Positions 1-7,943 of a stretch of 37,404 nucleotides of DNA are shown in pieces. The notes under the pieces are model-generated. The model did not search any database and was not told the origin of the DNA. It was given only the letters and a program-made list of their open reading frames with translations. The position numbers and the translations under genes are program-made. Source of the DNA: Chitinophagaceae bacterium (GTDB lineage: Bacteria; Bacteroidota; Bacteroidia; Chitinophagales; Chitinophagaceae). Within the stretch, counting starts at the first letter, position 1. Every line of letters begins with the position of its first letter. The stretch covers positions 1-37,404 of the forward strand of contig CANGNA010000040.1 in NCBI GenBank assembly GCA_947455215.1, in the 5' to 3' direction.

Positions 1-6
1 CCAATA

Positions 7-465
7 TTACTTAAAAAATTTCCTCAGCACTTCCGCCCTGTAGTCAAATATATTTTCCAGCTTCTTTTTCACAACTATCGTATGTGCAATAGTACCTAAT
101 ATGCCCATGGGCAGTCCGTAGCGCACGTCATCATGCATCAATACACCACCATCCTTTTCAGTGAATGTATGTGTGTGTTCCCATAATGCATAGGGCCCTT
201 TAAGCTGTGTATCTACAAACTTTTTCAACGGTACTACATCACCTATTTTGGTCACCCACTTCATCCTTATACCAAACAAGGGTGTTACCCGGTACTCAAT
301 AAGCATGCCTTTGTATATCGATTGGCCTTCCAGGTTCGTGATCACCTCAAATGCCATGTCGCCGGGCGTTATTTTCTCCAGGTTCATGGGCGTCGAAAAA
401 AACTCCCAGGCCTCCTGCAGTGTCACTGGTAAAAACTGCTCTCTATGTAGTGTGTAAATATTCAT
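7..465 (-). CDS. SRPBCC-fold ligand-binding protein, last gene of the carotenoid cluster
   Basis: A 152-residue protein with the layout of the START/SRPBCC (polyketide cyclase-like) fold. An N-terminal strand holds the motif FLPVTLQEAWEFFSTPMNLE, typical of this superfamily. Beta strands follow, and a C-terminal amphipathic helix (about residues 122-150) ends in a basic tail. No signal peptide or membrane segment is seen, so it is probably cytoplasmic or peripheral. It starts with ATG, only 2 nt after the idi stop codon, so it is almost certainly co-transcribed with crtI, crtB and idi. That context suggests a hydrophobic ligand such as a carotenoid or prenyl compound, but this is inference from position only. 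No catalytic residues can be assigned. The fold call is fairly secure, the substrate unknown. Confidence 0.75.
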   Translation of the reverse strand: MNIYTLHREQFLPVTLQEAWEFFSTPMNLEKITPGDMAFEVITNLEGQSIYKGMLIEYRVTPLFGIRMKWVTKIGDVVPLKKFVDTQLKGPYALWEHTHTFTEKDGGVLMHDDVRYGLPMGILGTIAHTIVVKKKLENIFDYRAEVLRKFFK

Positions 466-467
466 AT

Positions 468-995
468 CTATTTAAATAAATCAAAGAAATGGTCGCGATA
501 ACAGATCTTGAACCATTCTGTGAACCTGTCGGGCTGTAACCGCATTTCCTTATCCAGCACGTCAATATCAACATACCTCCATGCCTTTACTTCATCCGCA
601 TCAGGCTTTGGCGTCTGGTTACTATTACCAATGAACACATAGTCATACTCGTGTTCTATCAACCCGTTGCCCATTGGCGCCTTATAAATAAAAGAAAAAG
701 CCTTTTTCAGCTTGGCTTCCATCCCCATTTCTTCCAGCAATCTGCGGTCGGCAGCCTGCCGTACACTCTCTCCCTGCCTGGGGTGGGTGCAACAGGTATT
801 CGTCCATAAGCCGGGCGAGTGATACTTACCATCTGCACGCTGCTGCAACAACAGTTCGCGTTTATTATTGACAATGAAAACGGAAATGGCCCTGTGCAGC
901 AGCCCTTCTTTATGGGCCTGCAGTTTTTCCATTAGCCCTATTTCATTGTCTTGTTCATCAACCAGTATCACCAGTTCATTACCTGTGTCACTCAT
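468..995 (-). CDS. idi: Isopentenyl-diphosphate delta-isomerase, type I
   Basis: A 175-residue Nudix-fold enzyme that interconverts isopentenyl and dimethylallyl diphosphate, supplying the allylic primer for isoprenoid chains. The active-site Cys lies in NTCCTHP (C68, corresponding to the family Cys67), and the catalytic Glu lies in EHEYD (E116). The Nudix-like segment GESVRQAADRRLLEEMG covers residues 75-91. Length matches the type I bacterial family (about 175-185). The ATG start lies 3 nt downstream of the crtB stop, and the SRPBCC gene follows after 2 nt, so the genes form a tight operon. Here the enzyme would boost precursor flow into carotenoids. It is cytosolic, with no oddity seen. 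Confidence 0.96.
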   Translation of the reverse strand: MSDTGNELVILVDEQDNEIGLMEKLQAHKEGLLHRAISVFIVNNKRELLLQQRADGKYHSPGLWTNTCCTHPRQGESVRQAADRRLLEEMGMEAKLKKAFSFIYKAPMGNGLIEHEYDYVFIGNSNQTPKPDADEVKAWRYVDIDVLDKEMRLQPDRFTEWFKICYRDHFFDLFK

Positions 996-998
996 AAA

Positions 999-1835
999 TT
1001 ATAATATGCTGAAAGAATGTCGCAAATAGGAGGCCATGAGTAATCGTAACTTACCGGGGGTAGAGATACGCACACGCTCCATTAATATTTTTGCCGAAGG
1101 TATGCCTCTTATCTTGTTGAACAATGATGTATAGTAAACGTAAGCAACATATACGCCGAAGCGCGATGTGGTTGGCAACAACTTTATACCATCCAGCGCT
1201 TCGTTAAAGTCCTTCTGTATGTCGTGCTCTATCTGCCTTTTCTGGTGCTCAGAGAAATCGGCAAAGTCAACGCCCGGAAAATATACCCTACCCAGTTGCT
1301 CGTAGTCAGCCTTTACATCGCGCAGGAAGTTTACCTTCTGAAAAGCTGCGCCCAGCTTCATGGCACCGGGCTTTAATTTCTGGTATAGCGCTTCGTCGTT
1401 GTCGGTAAACACCCGCAAACACATTAGTCCCACCACTTCTGCAGAACCAAGTATGTAATTCTCGTACGATGCCTGGTTATGGTCTGCTTGCACAAGATCC
1501 ATTTCCATACTGTTCAGGAAACAGGTGATCAGTTCGGGCTCTATATTAAAGTCGTGAACTGCCTTCTGGAAACTGTTGAGTATCGGGTTCATGCTGATCT
1601 TCCTGTCAATAGCTTTCCAGGTATCTTCTTTGAACTCCCTCAGCAGTTCTTCCTTATTATATTCATGAAACGTGTCTACGATCTCATCTGCGAAACGCAC
1701 AAAGCCATAGATAGAATATATCGGCGCCCTTAATCTCTTATTCAGGCAATAAATACCAATAGAAAAGCTGCTACTATAGGTAGTAGTTGTATGCCTGCTA
1801 CAGGCGAGTGATATATCGTCGAAGTGTTGCTTCAT
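999..1835 (-). CDS. crtB: Phytoene synthase (squalene/phytoene synthase family)
   Basis: A 278-residue trans-isoprenyl-diphosphate condensing enzyme that joins two geranylgeranyl diphosphates head to head to give phytoene. Both Asp-rich magnesium/diphosphate motifs are present: FADEIVD (D50, E51, D54) and NFLRDVKAD (N169-D177). The order and spacing are those of CrtB. The N-terminus SSSFSIGIY, where substrate is positioned, is also typical. It starts with ATG 11 nt after the crtI stop and is followed 3 nt later by idi. Squalene-type relatives (HpnC/HpnD) share the motifs, but adjacency to a phytoene desaturase makes CrtB the clear choice. The product is expected to act at the inner membrane with CrtI. 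Confidence 0.95.
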   Translation of the reverse strand: MKQHFDDISLACSRHTTTTYSSSFSIGIYCLNKRLRAPIYSIYGFVRFADEIVDTFHEYNKEELLREFKEDTWKAIDRKISMNPILNSFQKAVHDFNIEPELITCFLNSMEMDLVQADHNQASYENYILGSAEVVGLMCLRVFTDNDEALYQKLKPGAMKLGAAFQKVNFLRDVKADYEQLGRVYFPGVDFADFSEHQKRQIEHDIQKDFNEALDGIKLLPTTSRFGVYVAYVYYTSLFNKIRGIPSAKILMERVRISTPGKLRLLMASYLRHSFSIL

Positions 1836-1846
1836 TGACCGGATTT

Positions 1847-3316
1847 TTAAAGCACTTTTAATAATTGTTCTGCCGCCAACTGGCCAGACACCAGGGATGG
1901 TGGTACACCAGGCCCGGGCACTGTAAGCTGACCGGAGTAAAACAGGTTCTTCACCTTTTTATTCCTCAGCGATGGTTTGAACACCGCCGTTTGCCGCAGG
2001 GTATTAGCTAAACCATAAGCATTACCCTTGTAAGCATTATAGTCATTTACGAAATCTTTGACGCAATAGCTTTTATTGTACACAATATGGTCGCGCACAG
2101 GCTCCTCACAGTATTTTTCCAGCCGCGCCATCACCATATCGTAATACCGGGCCCTTATCTCAGGCGTATCTTCTATGCCCGGGGCAATAGGTATCAACAC
2201 AAACAGATTCTCCATGCCGGCAGGTGCTACAGCATCATCGGTTTTGGAGGGGCAACACACGTAAAACAAAGGATCGGACGGCCATTGCGGTCTTTCATAT
2301 ATCTCGGCAGCATGCACGTCCAGCGATGTATCGAAGAAGAGATTATGATGTTTCAGCGATTTTACCCGCTTATTCACACCAAGATAGAACAATAAACTCG
2401 AAGGAGCAAATGTGCGTTCTTCCCAATAGGCATCGTTGTAGTTGGTGTATGCCGGATCCAGCAGCTTACTTTCTATATGATTATAGTCCGCCGCACCTAT
2501 CACCCCATCCACAGCATAGTTGCCCTTTGATGTGGTGAGCTGCGTGGCCTTACCGTTGCTGATGTTGATCTGTTGTACTTCGCAATCGGTGACAAATTGC
2601 ACGCCCAGCTCTTGCGCCAGCTCGTGCATGGCTTCAACAATTTTTACCATACCACCCATTGGATACCAGGTACCCTGGGATAAGGCGGCGTGATTCATCA
2701 GGCTATACATGCCCGGTATATTCCTGGCCGTTTCCCCCAGGAACAATACCGGAAACTCCATCAGATCGATGAGGCGGTGATCTTTGAAATACTTACGTAC
2801 CTGCTTGCTTACAGAACTGAACATATTCAGCCCCATAGCACTCATCATCACCTTTGGCGTCATGAACTCGCTCCAGGAAAGGCAAGGTTTATATACCATG
2901 TCGCCCATGGCCACTTCGTACTTATATTTTGCCTCTTCCAGAAATTTGATCAGATTGGCTGTGCTGCCTTTCTCTATACGCTCAAATTCCGCGCAAAGAG
3001 CGTCAAAACTGGCCGGAATATCCAGGAGATCTTCTTTTCCAAAGATCATCCTGAAACCTGGATCCAGTTGTACCAGCTCGTAATAATCGGAGGTCTTTTT
3101 ACCAAAATGCGCAAAAAAGCGGTCGAAGGTATCGGGCATCCAGTACCAACTGGGCCCCATATCGAACTTAAACCCTTCTGCACTAAATGAGCGTGCTCTT
3201 CCGCCCACGGCCGTATTTTTTTCGAACACCGTGACCTTACAGCCATTTTTTGCCAGGAAACATGCTGCCGCCATTCCTGCAAAGCCACTCCCTATAACCG
3301 CTACATTTGCCGTCAA
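1847..3316 (-). CDS. crtI: Phytoene desaturase
   Basis: A 489-residue FAD-dependent carotenoid desaturase that introduces double bonds into phytoene, normally giving lycopene. The N-terminal dinucleotide-binding motif is VAVIGSGFAGM (glycines at residues 9, 11 and 14), with the ribose-binding acid in VFEKN. The C-terminal CrtI signature region LFYSGQLTVPGPGVPPSL lies about 30 residues from the end. Length is normal for CrtI (about 490). The start codon is TTG: no in-frame ATG or GTG lies between it and an upstream stop at 3374-3376, and it places the FAD motif at the usual distance from the N-terminus. It is the first of four tightly spaced genes. A -7 element lies about 26 nt upstream, and the CarH-like regulator lies further upstream on the same strand. 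Confidence 0.95.
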   Translation of the reverse strand: MTANVAVIGSGFAGMAAACFLAKNGCKVTVFEKNTAVGGRARSFSAEGFKFDMGPSWYWMPDTFDRFFAHFGKKTSDYYELVQLDPGFRMIFGKEDLLDIPASFDALCAEFERIEKGSTANLIKFLEEAKYKYEVAMGDMVYKPCLSWSEFMTPKVMMSAMGLNMFSSVSKQVRKYFKDHRLIDLMEFPVLFLGETARNIPGMYSLMNHAALSQGTWYPMGGMVKIVEAMHELAQELGVQFVTDCEVQQINISNGKATQLTTSKGNYAVDGVIGAADYNHIESKLLDPAYTNYNDAYWEERTFAPSSLLFYLGVNKRVKSLKHHNLFFDTSLDVHAAEIYERPQWPSDPLFYVCCPSKTDDAVAPAGMENLFVLIPIAPGIEDTPEIRARYYDMVMARLEKYCEEPVRDHIVYNKSYCVKDFVNDYNAYKGNAYGLANTLRQTAVFKPSLRNKKVKNLFYSGQLTVPGPGVPPSLVSGQLAAEQLLKVL

Positions 3317-3342
3317 ACGTCTATTTTGTTTAAAATATTTCT

Positions 3343-3350
3343 CAAAAATA
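3343..3350 (-). promoter_or_regulatory. Candidate -7 promoter element for the crtI operon
   Basis: The minus strand reads TATTTTTG, an exact match to the Bacteroidota -7 consensus TAnnTTTG, ending 26 nt before the crtI TTG start. No TTG -33 element is found at the expected 19-21 bp, so the promoter may be weak or activator/repressor dependent. TTAAACAAAA lies between this box and the start codon. The same 10-mer occurs just before the start of the regulator gene. Confidence 0.5.
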
Positions 3351-3390
3351 TGAACAATAATAATGCCGAAGTGTTAAAGACCAATAAATT

Positions 3391-4272
3391 TTATAAATGG
3401 TCTAATAGGGCATTGATACCGTTGAGGTAGGCAATATTGTTTGCAGAGAGTTCAAGATCCTCAAACAGGGAACTGTTGCCGGCATAGTATATTGTAGCAA
3501 AGGGAGCAATGGCTGCCATCGTATTCAATTCTTCACTGATCTCGGATGATGGCCTTGGTGCGGTAAAGAAGGTAACAATAAAATCGGGCCTTATATCTTT
3601 CAGCACTGCGTTGATATCTTCGTATGGCACGCTTTGGCCCAGGTAAATGGTGCGATAGCCGCGGCTGCGCAACAGGTAATTGGTTAGCAGTAAGCCCGTC
3701 TCGTGCCATTCATTTGGCGGCAAAAACAGCAAATAGGTCTTACCGCTGTTGAGTGGCAGGGGCAAGGTGTCTATTGCGGCAATTATTTTGCGCCTGATAA
3801 CACAGGATGCAAAATGCTCTTGTATAGGAGAAGCCTTATCTGTGCGCCACAGCAAACCTGTTTTGGCCAAAAATGGATAAACAACATTAGTTATGGTAGA
3901 AAAGAAACCCATTTCGCGGGCGGCCGAGGCAAAGGTATCTTCTATCAACTGCTCGTTATATCCCAGCATACCTTCAGCAAGTTTGCTGATATAGGCAGAA
4001 CATGCCGCATCACCAGCGGGCTGATGGTGCAGGCGAACGATGTGTGCTGCAAAGTCCTCATCGCTGAGGGCAGCTATAGCTGATATCTTAAACCCATTGG
4101 ATGCCAGCGTAGAAATATTAAGCAGCTTGATCAACTGCTCGCTGCTATAGTAGCGCCGGTTGGTAGCCGTGCGTGACGGAATGATAAGGCCGTACCTTTT
4201 TTCCCATATGCGTATGGTATGAGCCTTGATACCCGACAAGCGCTCCAGATCGTGGATTTTATATTCTGTCAA
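3391..4272 (-). CDS. MerR-family regulator with B12-binding domain, CarH/LitR-like photoreceptor
   Basis: A 293-residue regulator. Residues 1-70 are a MerR winged helix: YKIHDLERLSGIKAHTIRIW is the canonical recognition segment, followed by EKRYGL. Residues 85-165 form the helical cap domain and contain W142-x9-E152-H153, the motif that covers adenosylcobalamin in CarH. Residues 178-293 are a cobalamin-binding Rossmann domain with E188-x-H190-xx-G193, where H190 would be the lower axial cobalt ligand. CarH proteins repress carotenoid genes in the dark as AdoCbl-bound tetramers and release DNA in light. Retention of all key residues here suggests the same, acting on the adjacent crtI-crtB-idi genes. 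The start is TTG: it gives the standard MerR N-terminus, and no ATG lies nearby. Light and B12 dependence is inferred from the family. Confidence 0.9.
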   Translation of the reverse strand: MTEYKIHDLERLSGIKAHTIRIWEKRYGLIIPSRTATNRRYYSSEQLIKLLNISTLASNGFKISAIAALSDEDFAAHIVRLHHQPAGDAACSAYISKLAEGMLGYNEQLIEDTFASAAREMGFFSTITNVVYPFLAKTGLLWRTDKASPIQEHFASCVIRRKIIAAIDTLPLPLNSGKTYLLFLPPNEWHETGLLLTNYLLRSRGYRTIYLGQSVPYEDINAVLKDIRPDFIVTFFTAPRPSSEISEELNTMAAIAPFATIYYAGNSSLFEDLELSANNIAYLNGINALLDHL

Positions 4273-4280
4273 AATATTTT

Positions 4281-4310
4281 TGTTTAAGCAAAGTTAAACA
4301 AAATTAAACA
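4281..4310 (-). promoter_or_regulatory. Three tandem 10-bp repeats overlapping -7 elements: likely operator/promoter of the CarH-like gene
   Basis: Read on the minus strand, three consecutive 10-mers follow each other without gaps: TGTTTAATTT (4310-4301), TGTTTAACTT (4300-4291) and TGCTTAAACA (4290-4281). The first two junctions create exact TAnnTTTG elements (TAATTTTG and TAACTTTG, the latter at 4296-4289), so the repeats overlap the promoter. Repeats spaced by one helical turn fit binding by an oligomeric MerR-type protein. The CarH tetramer of Thermus is known to contact three tandem repeats of about 11 bp. Autoregulation is inferred. Confidence 0.6.
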
Positions 4311-4359
4311 GAAGTATACATATACGCCGATTATATTAATTTTCCCTCGCCGATCATGA

Positions 4360-7332
4360 TCATTTGTTCCTGGGCAACCTGAAGGTAAGGCTGATGATCG
4401 TACCCTTTCCGAAGAAAGAGTCTATGTATATTTTACCGTTAAGCCGGCCGGCACGTATGTGCATATTGTTCACTCCATTACCCCTTTTTACACCTTTCAG
4501 ATCGAAGCCCAAGCCATCATCACGGAGTGTGAGTTGTAACACATCCTTACGCTTCATGTTCACGTCCAGTGTCACGTTGTTGGCTTTGGCATATTTCAGG
4601 GCATTGTTCAACGCTTCTTTAAAGATCATGATGAGGTTGCGGCTCATATCCATGGGCAGCTTGTAGGTGCGCCATTTTTCTTCTATGCCCGACACTGAAA
4701 ATTTGATATCTGTATCCTCAAACAGTTCATTACCAAAATCCTGTATCCTTACCAATATCTCGTAGAGGTTATCATTAGATGGTTTTAGCGACCACAGTAT
4801 ATCGCGGGTACCACCATATAACAGGGTTGTATTTTCCTCTATCTGGTTAAGCAACCTGAGTATCTCGGGATCGGGCACTACCTTATTCTTTAAAACGCTG
4901 GTCAGCACATTGATGCGGGTGAGCTTATTGCCTATCTCATCATGAAAATCCTCGGCGGTGCGCATCCTTATCTTAGCCTGCTCTTCGGCACGCAAACGTG
5001 CCATCAGTTTTTGTTTACGCTGCTTGCGCTTGTTATATACCGATTGCATGGCAATACCAATAAGAATACAAATAACAAGGATACCGGTTCTGAACCACCA
5101 TGTTTTATGGAAGGGTGTAATGATCTCGAAAGCATACACCAGCTCGGGGTGCTCTGCCCCACCCGAGCCTAAACACTCCACATGAAAGGTGTACTTGCCC
5201 GGCGGTAAGGCTGAATAGGTAACAGAGTTGGTAGTAGACCATTCGGACCATGGCGCATCAATACCCTCCATGCGGTAACGGTAGAGCACCTGCTCTGCAC
5301 CACTCATGGTTATGGCCTGGAAAGTGAAGGTGATATTATTTTTTTTAAAGGGCAGCTGTAAACCCTGTGGCACGCCATACCAGGGATCGAGCGTGGTATA
5401 GTAAGACCTGTCAATACTGCTCTCGCCCACCAGCTTTACAGACTGCATCACAATGCTGGCCGGCGCTGCCGACACTACGGATGAGTGGGGCTGGTAGTGC
5501 ACGGCACCATTGGTGGTACCAAACCATATACTGCCATCGCCGAGCTTGAGCACAGCGTTGATGTTACTTTCCATACCGGCCACGCCTTGTGCCTTGCCGT
5601 AGAAGGTAACCTGCGGGTTATTGCTTTTACTGAGGCCTATTTTATGAATGCCAAAGCCGGTGCCCACCCAAATGTTGCCGGCACTATCATCGATGATATT
5701 GTAGATAAAATCGGACCGCAACCCGTTGGCCTTATTAATGACCTGGGCTTGCCCGGTGGCCATATCGAAGCGTATGACGCCATTATCGCTGCTGCCCAGC
5801 CACAGGTCGGCCCCCCTACGGACAAAGCAATTGATCTGTGAACTATCGGCTATGGTGCGGGTAATGAATGGCGCAACATTGCCGGCATTATAGAGGAATA
5901 GTCCATCTTTCTCGGTGGTCATCAGCACGCTATCCATGCCTATTGACACAAACGAGACCACATGCGCAGAAGACCGGACGGGAATAGTGCGAAATGTATC
6001 TTGGTCACGCACCAGCACCCCTAATCCAAAGGCTATCCACAACCTGTGTTCCTTATCCTCGTAAAGCTGGGTAATAAAGTTTGACGGGAACCCGTGCTGA
6101 GGTGTAGTATACTGGCGGAATGTCTCATGATCGTATTCGTACAGTCCATTCTCGCGCGTGGCCACCCACAACCGCTGATCGTGCGTGTAGCATAACGACG
6201 TAATAGCAGGTACATTTTTAGAGGGTATATACCGGGGTGTTATCTTACCATTATTGAAAACAAACAGACCAGACTCATACGTACCCAGGAACAGCGAGTC
6301 GCGCTTGTTGGATGAGATGGCCATTATCTGTGCGCTGGGCAGGCCCATAGACTCATCGAGCACGGTGAACAAGGTGCCCGAGAACCTATAAATACCCTGC
6401 CCGTCTGATGACATCCACACGTTCCCCTCGTGATCGGTCATCACGTCGTAGAACATATTGTCGCACAGGCCGTTTTTCTTATTATATATCTGCAACATGT
6501 TGCCTGATATCTTCATGACCCCACTTTTGGTGGCCAGCCATAGGGCTCCGGAGCGGTCCTGGGATAAAGAAGAAACAGTTATGTAGTTGAGGGGCTGACC
6601 GTTCAGTTCAAAAACTTTTATCTGCTTACCGGCCAGGTAGTACAAGCCTGCCGTAGTACCCAACCATATGCCGCCTGTGCCATCGCGGAAAATATTAATA
6701 ATAGCCGGGGCCCTCTGATCGCCGGACATGGCAAACGTAAGCGTTTCCCACTTGCCATTACTGCTATGAAATAGCGTGTCGCCCTGGGCTACCCATATGC
6801 CACCCTGCTCTGCAAGCATGGCTGTTGTTTTGCCTGTAAGCACAGGCGTAGTGTAAGGGCGCAGCTTTTCGCCCGACAGATAATAAACGTTGCCGCTCAC
6901 CCGCCACCATATGGTATCATTTACCACATGTATATCTTGCTGAAAGTTGATGAGCCGTGGAATACTATTATCTAAAACGTAGTTGGTAAAGGTAGCCCCA
7001 TTGAATTTTGTGAGGCCCTTCTGTGTGCCTATCCAAATATTCCCCCTGGCATCCGGCACTACGGCGCTGACCATGTTCATCAGCAGGCCATTCCTCACCG
7101 TATAATTAGTAAAGGTTCGACCATCGTAACGGGATAAACCACCCATGGTGCCTACCCACAGATTGCCAATTTTGTCTTGCGTGAGGCACAGCGCCTGCGA
7201 TTGTATGAGCCCTTCGTCGATGTTCAGGTTCTGAAACGTGTAGCGCTGTGCGTGTACCCGGCTGAATGGCCACACACATAACGCTGATATTACAATGACA
7301 AATAATAAGCCTGTAGACCTGATGAACTTCAT
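4360..7332 (-). CDS. Propeller-type sensor histidine kinase (Reg_prop / Y_Y_Y / HisKA_3-like)
   Basis: A 990-residue membrane sensor kinase. A signal peptide (residues 1-29) precedes two predicted seven-bladed propellers made of repeats such as GNLWVGTMGGLSRYDG and GNIWIGTQKGLTKFNG (about residues 30-640). A Y_Y_Y domain follows (about 665-750, YRYRMEGIDAPWSEW). A single transmembrane helix lies near 752-772, then a short basic coiled coil. The kinase core has phospho-acceptor His797 in FHDEIGNKL, an N-box FKEALNNALKYA near 906-917, and DDGLGFD near 938-944 for ATP. It ends at the ATPase domain: there is no receiver or AraC module as in hybrid systems, and no response regulator gene is next to it. 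It probably senses an extracellular ligand, unidentified. The ATG start gives a good signal peptide. Confidence 0.9.
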   Translation of the reverse strand: MKFIRSTGLLFVIVISALCVWPFSRVHAQRYTFQNLNIDEGLIQSQALCLTQDKIGNLWVGTMGGLSRYDGRTFTNYTVRNGLLMNMVSAVVPDARGNIWIGTQKGLTKFNGATFTNYVLDNSIPRLINFQQDIHVVNDTIWWRVSGNVYYLSGEKLRPYTTPVLTGKTTAMLAEQGGIWVAQGDTLFHSSNGKWETLTFAMSGDQRAPAIINIFRDGTGGIWLGTTAGLYYLAGKQIKVFELNGQPLNYITVSSLSQDRSGALWLATKSGVMKISGNMLQIYNKKNGLCDNMFYDVMTDHEGNVWMSSDGQGIYRFSGTLFTVLDESMGLPSAQIMAISSNKRDSLFLGTYESGLFVFNNGKITPRYIPSKNVPAITSLCYTHDQRLWVATRENGLYEYDHETFRQYTTPQHGFPSNFITQLYEDKEHRLWIAFGLGVLVRDQDTFRTIPVRSSAHVVSFVSIGMDSVLMTTEKDGLFLYNAGNVAPFITRTIADSSQINCFVRRGADLWLGSSDNGVIRFDMATGQAQVINKANGLRSDFIYNIIDDSAGNIWVGTGFGIHKIGLSKSNNPQVTFYGKAQGVAGMESNINAVLKLGDGSIWFGTTNGAVHYQPHSSVVSAAPASIVMQSVKLVGESSIDRSYYTTLDPWYGVPQGLQLPFKKNNITFTFQAITMSGAEQVLYRYRMEGIDAPWSEWSTTNSVTYSALPPGKYTFHVECLGSGGAEHPELVYAFEIITPFHKTWWFRTGILVICILIGIAMQSVYNKRKQRKQKLMARLRAEEQAKIRMRTAEDFHDEIGNKLTRINVLTSVLKNKVVPDPEILRLLNQIEENTTLLYGGTRDILWSLKPSNDNLYEILVRIQDFGNELFEDTDIKFSVSGIEEKWRTYKLPMDMSRNLIMIFKEALNNALKYAKANNVTLDVNMKRKDVLQLTLRDDGLGFDLKGVKRGNGVNNMHIRAGRLNGKIYIDSFFGKGTIISLTFRLPRNK

Positions 7333-7424
7333 TTCTGTGCGTGAAATTAAATGATATAGCGGTTTATTCCATCACCTCTTTGGGGGTGGTGTGATATTTG
7401 GGGTTGGAGGGAACTGCCCGAAGA

Positions 7425-7568
7425 TATTTGCAGTATGTTTTGCAGTTTTCTGCCGATGAAAAAAAATGACGGTTGCCGGCAATTTTACTTTAGATGCAGG
7501 GGCTTATTGTGCTGTTTTGTAAGGTGTTGATGATATAATACTTTTCTTTCTATTTGCAGTATCTGCAA
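7425..7568. repeat. Direct repeat TATTTGCAGTAT with an associated palindrome in the leader of the sensor kinase
   Basis: The 12-mer TATTTGCAGTAT occurs at 7425-7436 and again at 7551-7562. The second copy extends into a perfect inverted repeat, TTGCAG-tat-CTGCAA (7554-7568). Both lie between the candidate kinase promoter and its start codon, in about 330 nt of otherwise featureless sequence. They could be regulator sites or leader RNA structure. No gene is supported between 7333 and 7640. Confidence 0.5.
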
Positions 7569-7668
7569 TTTTGTGCAATTTTTCCGGATCAGGATTTGCG
7601 GGATTTAAGGATAAGGAGGATCTCATTTTTTACCAGGTTTAGGTGTTAGAAAAGGGTTTGTTGCAGGG

Positions 7669-7701
7669 CAAAGATACGATTTGCGAGAGGCGGTTGCCAA
7701 A
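7669..7701 (-). promoter_or_regulatory. Bacteroidota-type promoter reading toward the sensor kinase
   Basis: On the minus strand TTTG (7701-7698) is separated by 21 bp from TATCTTTG (7676-7669), matching both the -33 and the -7 consensus. Leftward transcription would reach the kinase start at 7332 after a leader of roughly 330 nt, because no other gene intervenes. Confidence 0.6.
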
Positions 7702-7752
7702 TAAAGATATGCACAAATTTGGTGCACCCATAATGAGGTTGACAATTGCTTC

Positions 7753-7870
7753 GCCGGTCGGACTAAGCCCAGCCGGGGGGACTATAACAGGCGTTACAAA
7801 CGCCACGCCAAGAGATCCTCGTTACAAACGAGGACCAGTGTGGCAAACGACGACCAGTGTGGACCAGTAT
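7753..7870. repeat. Cluster of REP-like hairpins and short tandem repeats
   Basis: An intergenic block of short palindromes. GCCGGTCGG...CCAGCCGG is an imperfect GC-rich hairpin (about 7753-7777). GGCGTT-aca-AACGCC lies at 7790-7804 and TCCTCGTT-aca-AACGAGGA at 7816-7834. GACCAGT is then repeated at 7833, 7852 and 7862, the first two copies extended to GACCAGTGTGG. The two central hairpins have different stem ends but the same CGTTACAAACG core, as expected for a dispersed palindromic (REP/MITE-like) family. No transposase is nearby. Confidence 0.6.
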
Positions 7871-7943
7871 ATTAACACCCGACGTGAAATTTTCGCCGAA
7901 CTGTGCCTTATGCATGTATCAAAAGAACGGACCGGACATCGCC

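Noticed and set aside
7833-7870. GACCAGT repeats as a CRISPR array
   Set aside because: The units are 7-11 nt, unevenly spaced and without spacers of constant length, and no cas gene is present.
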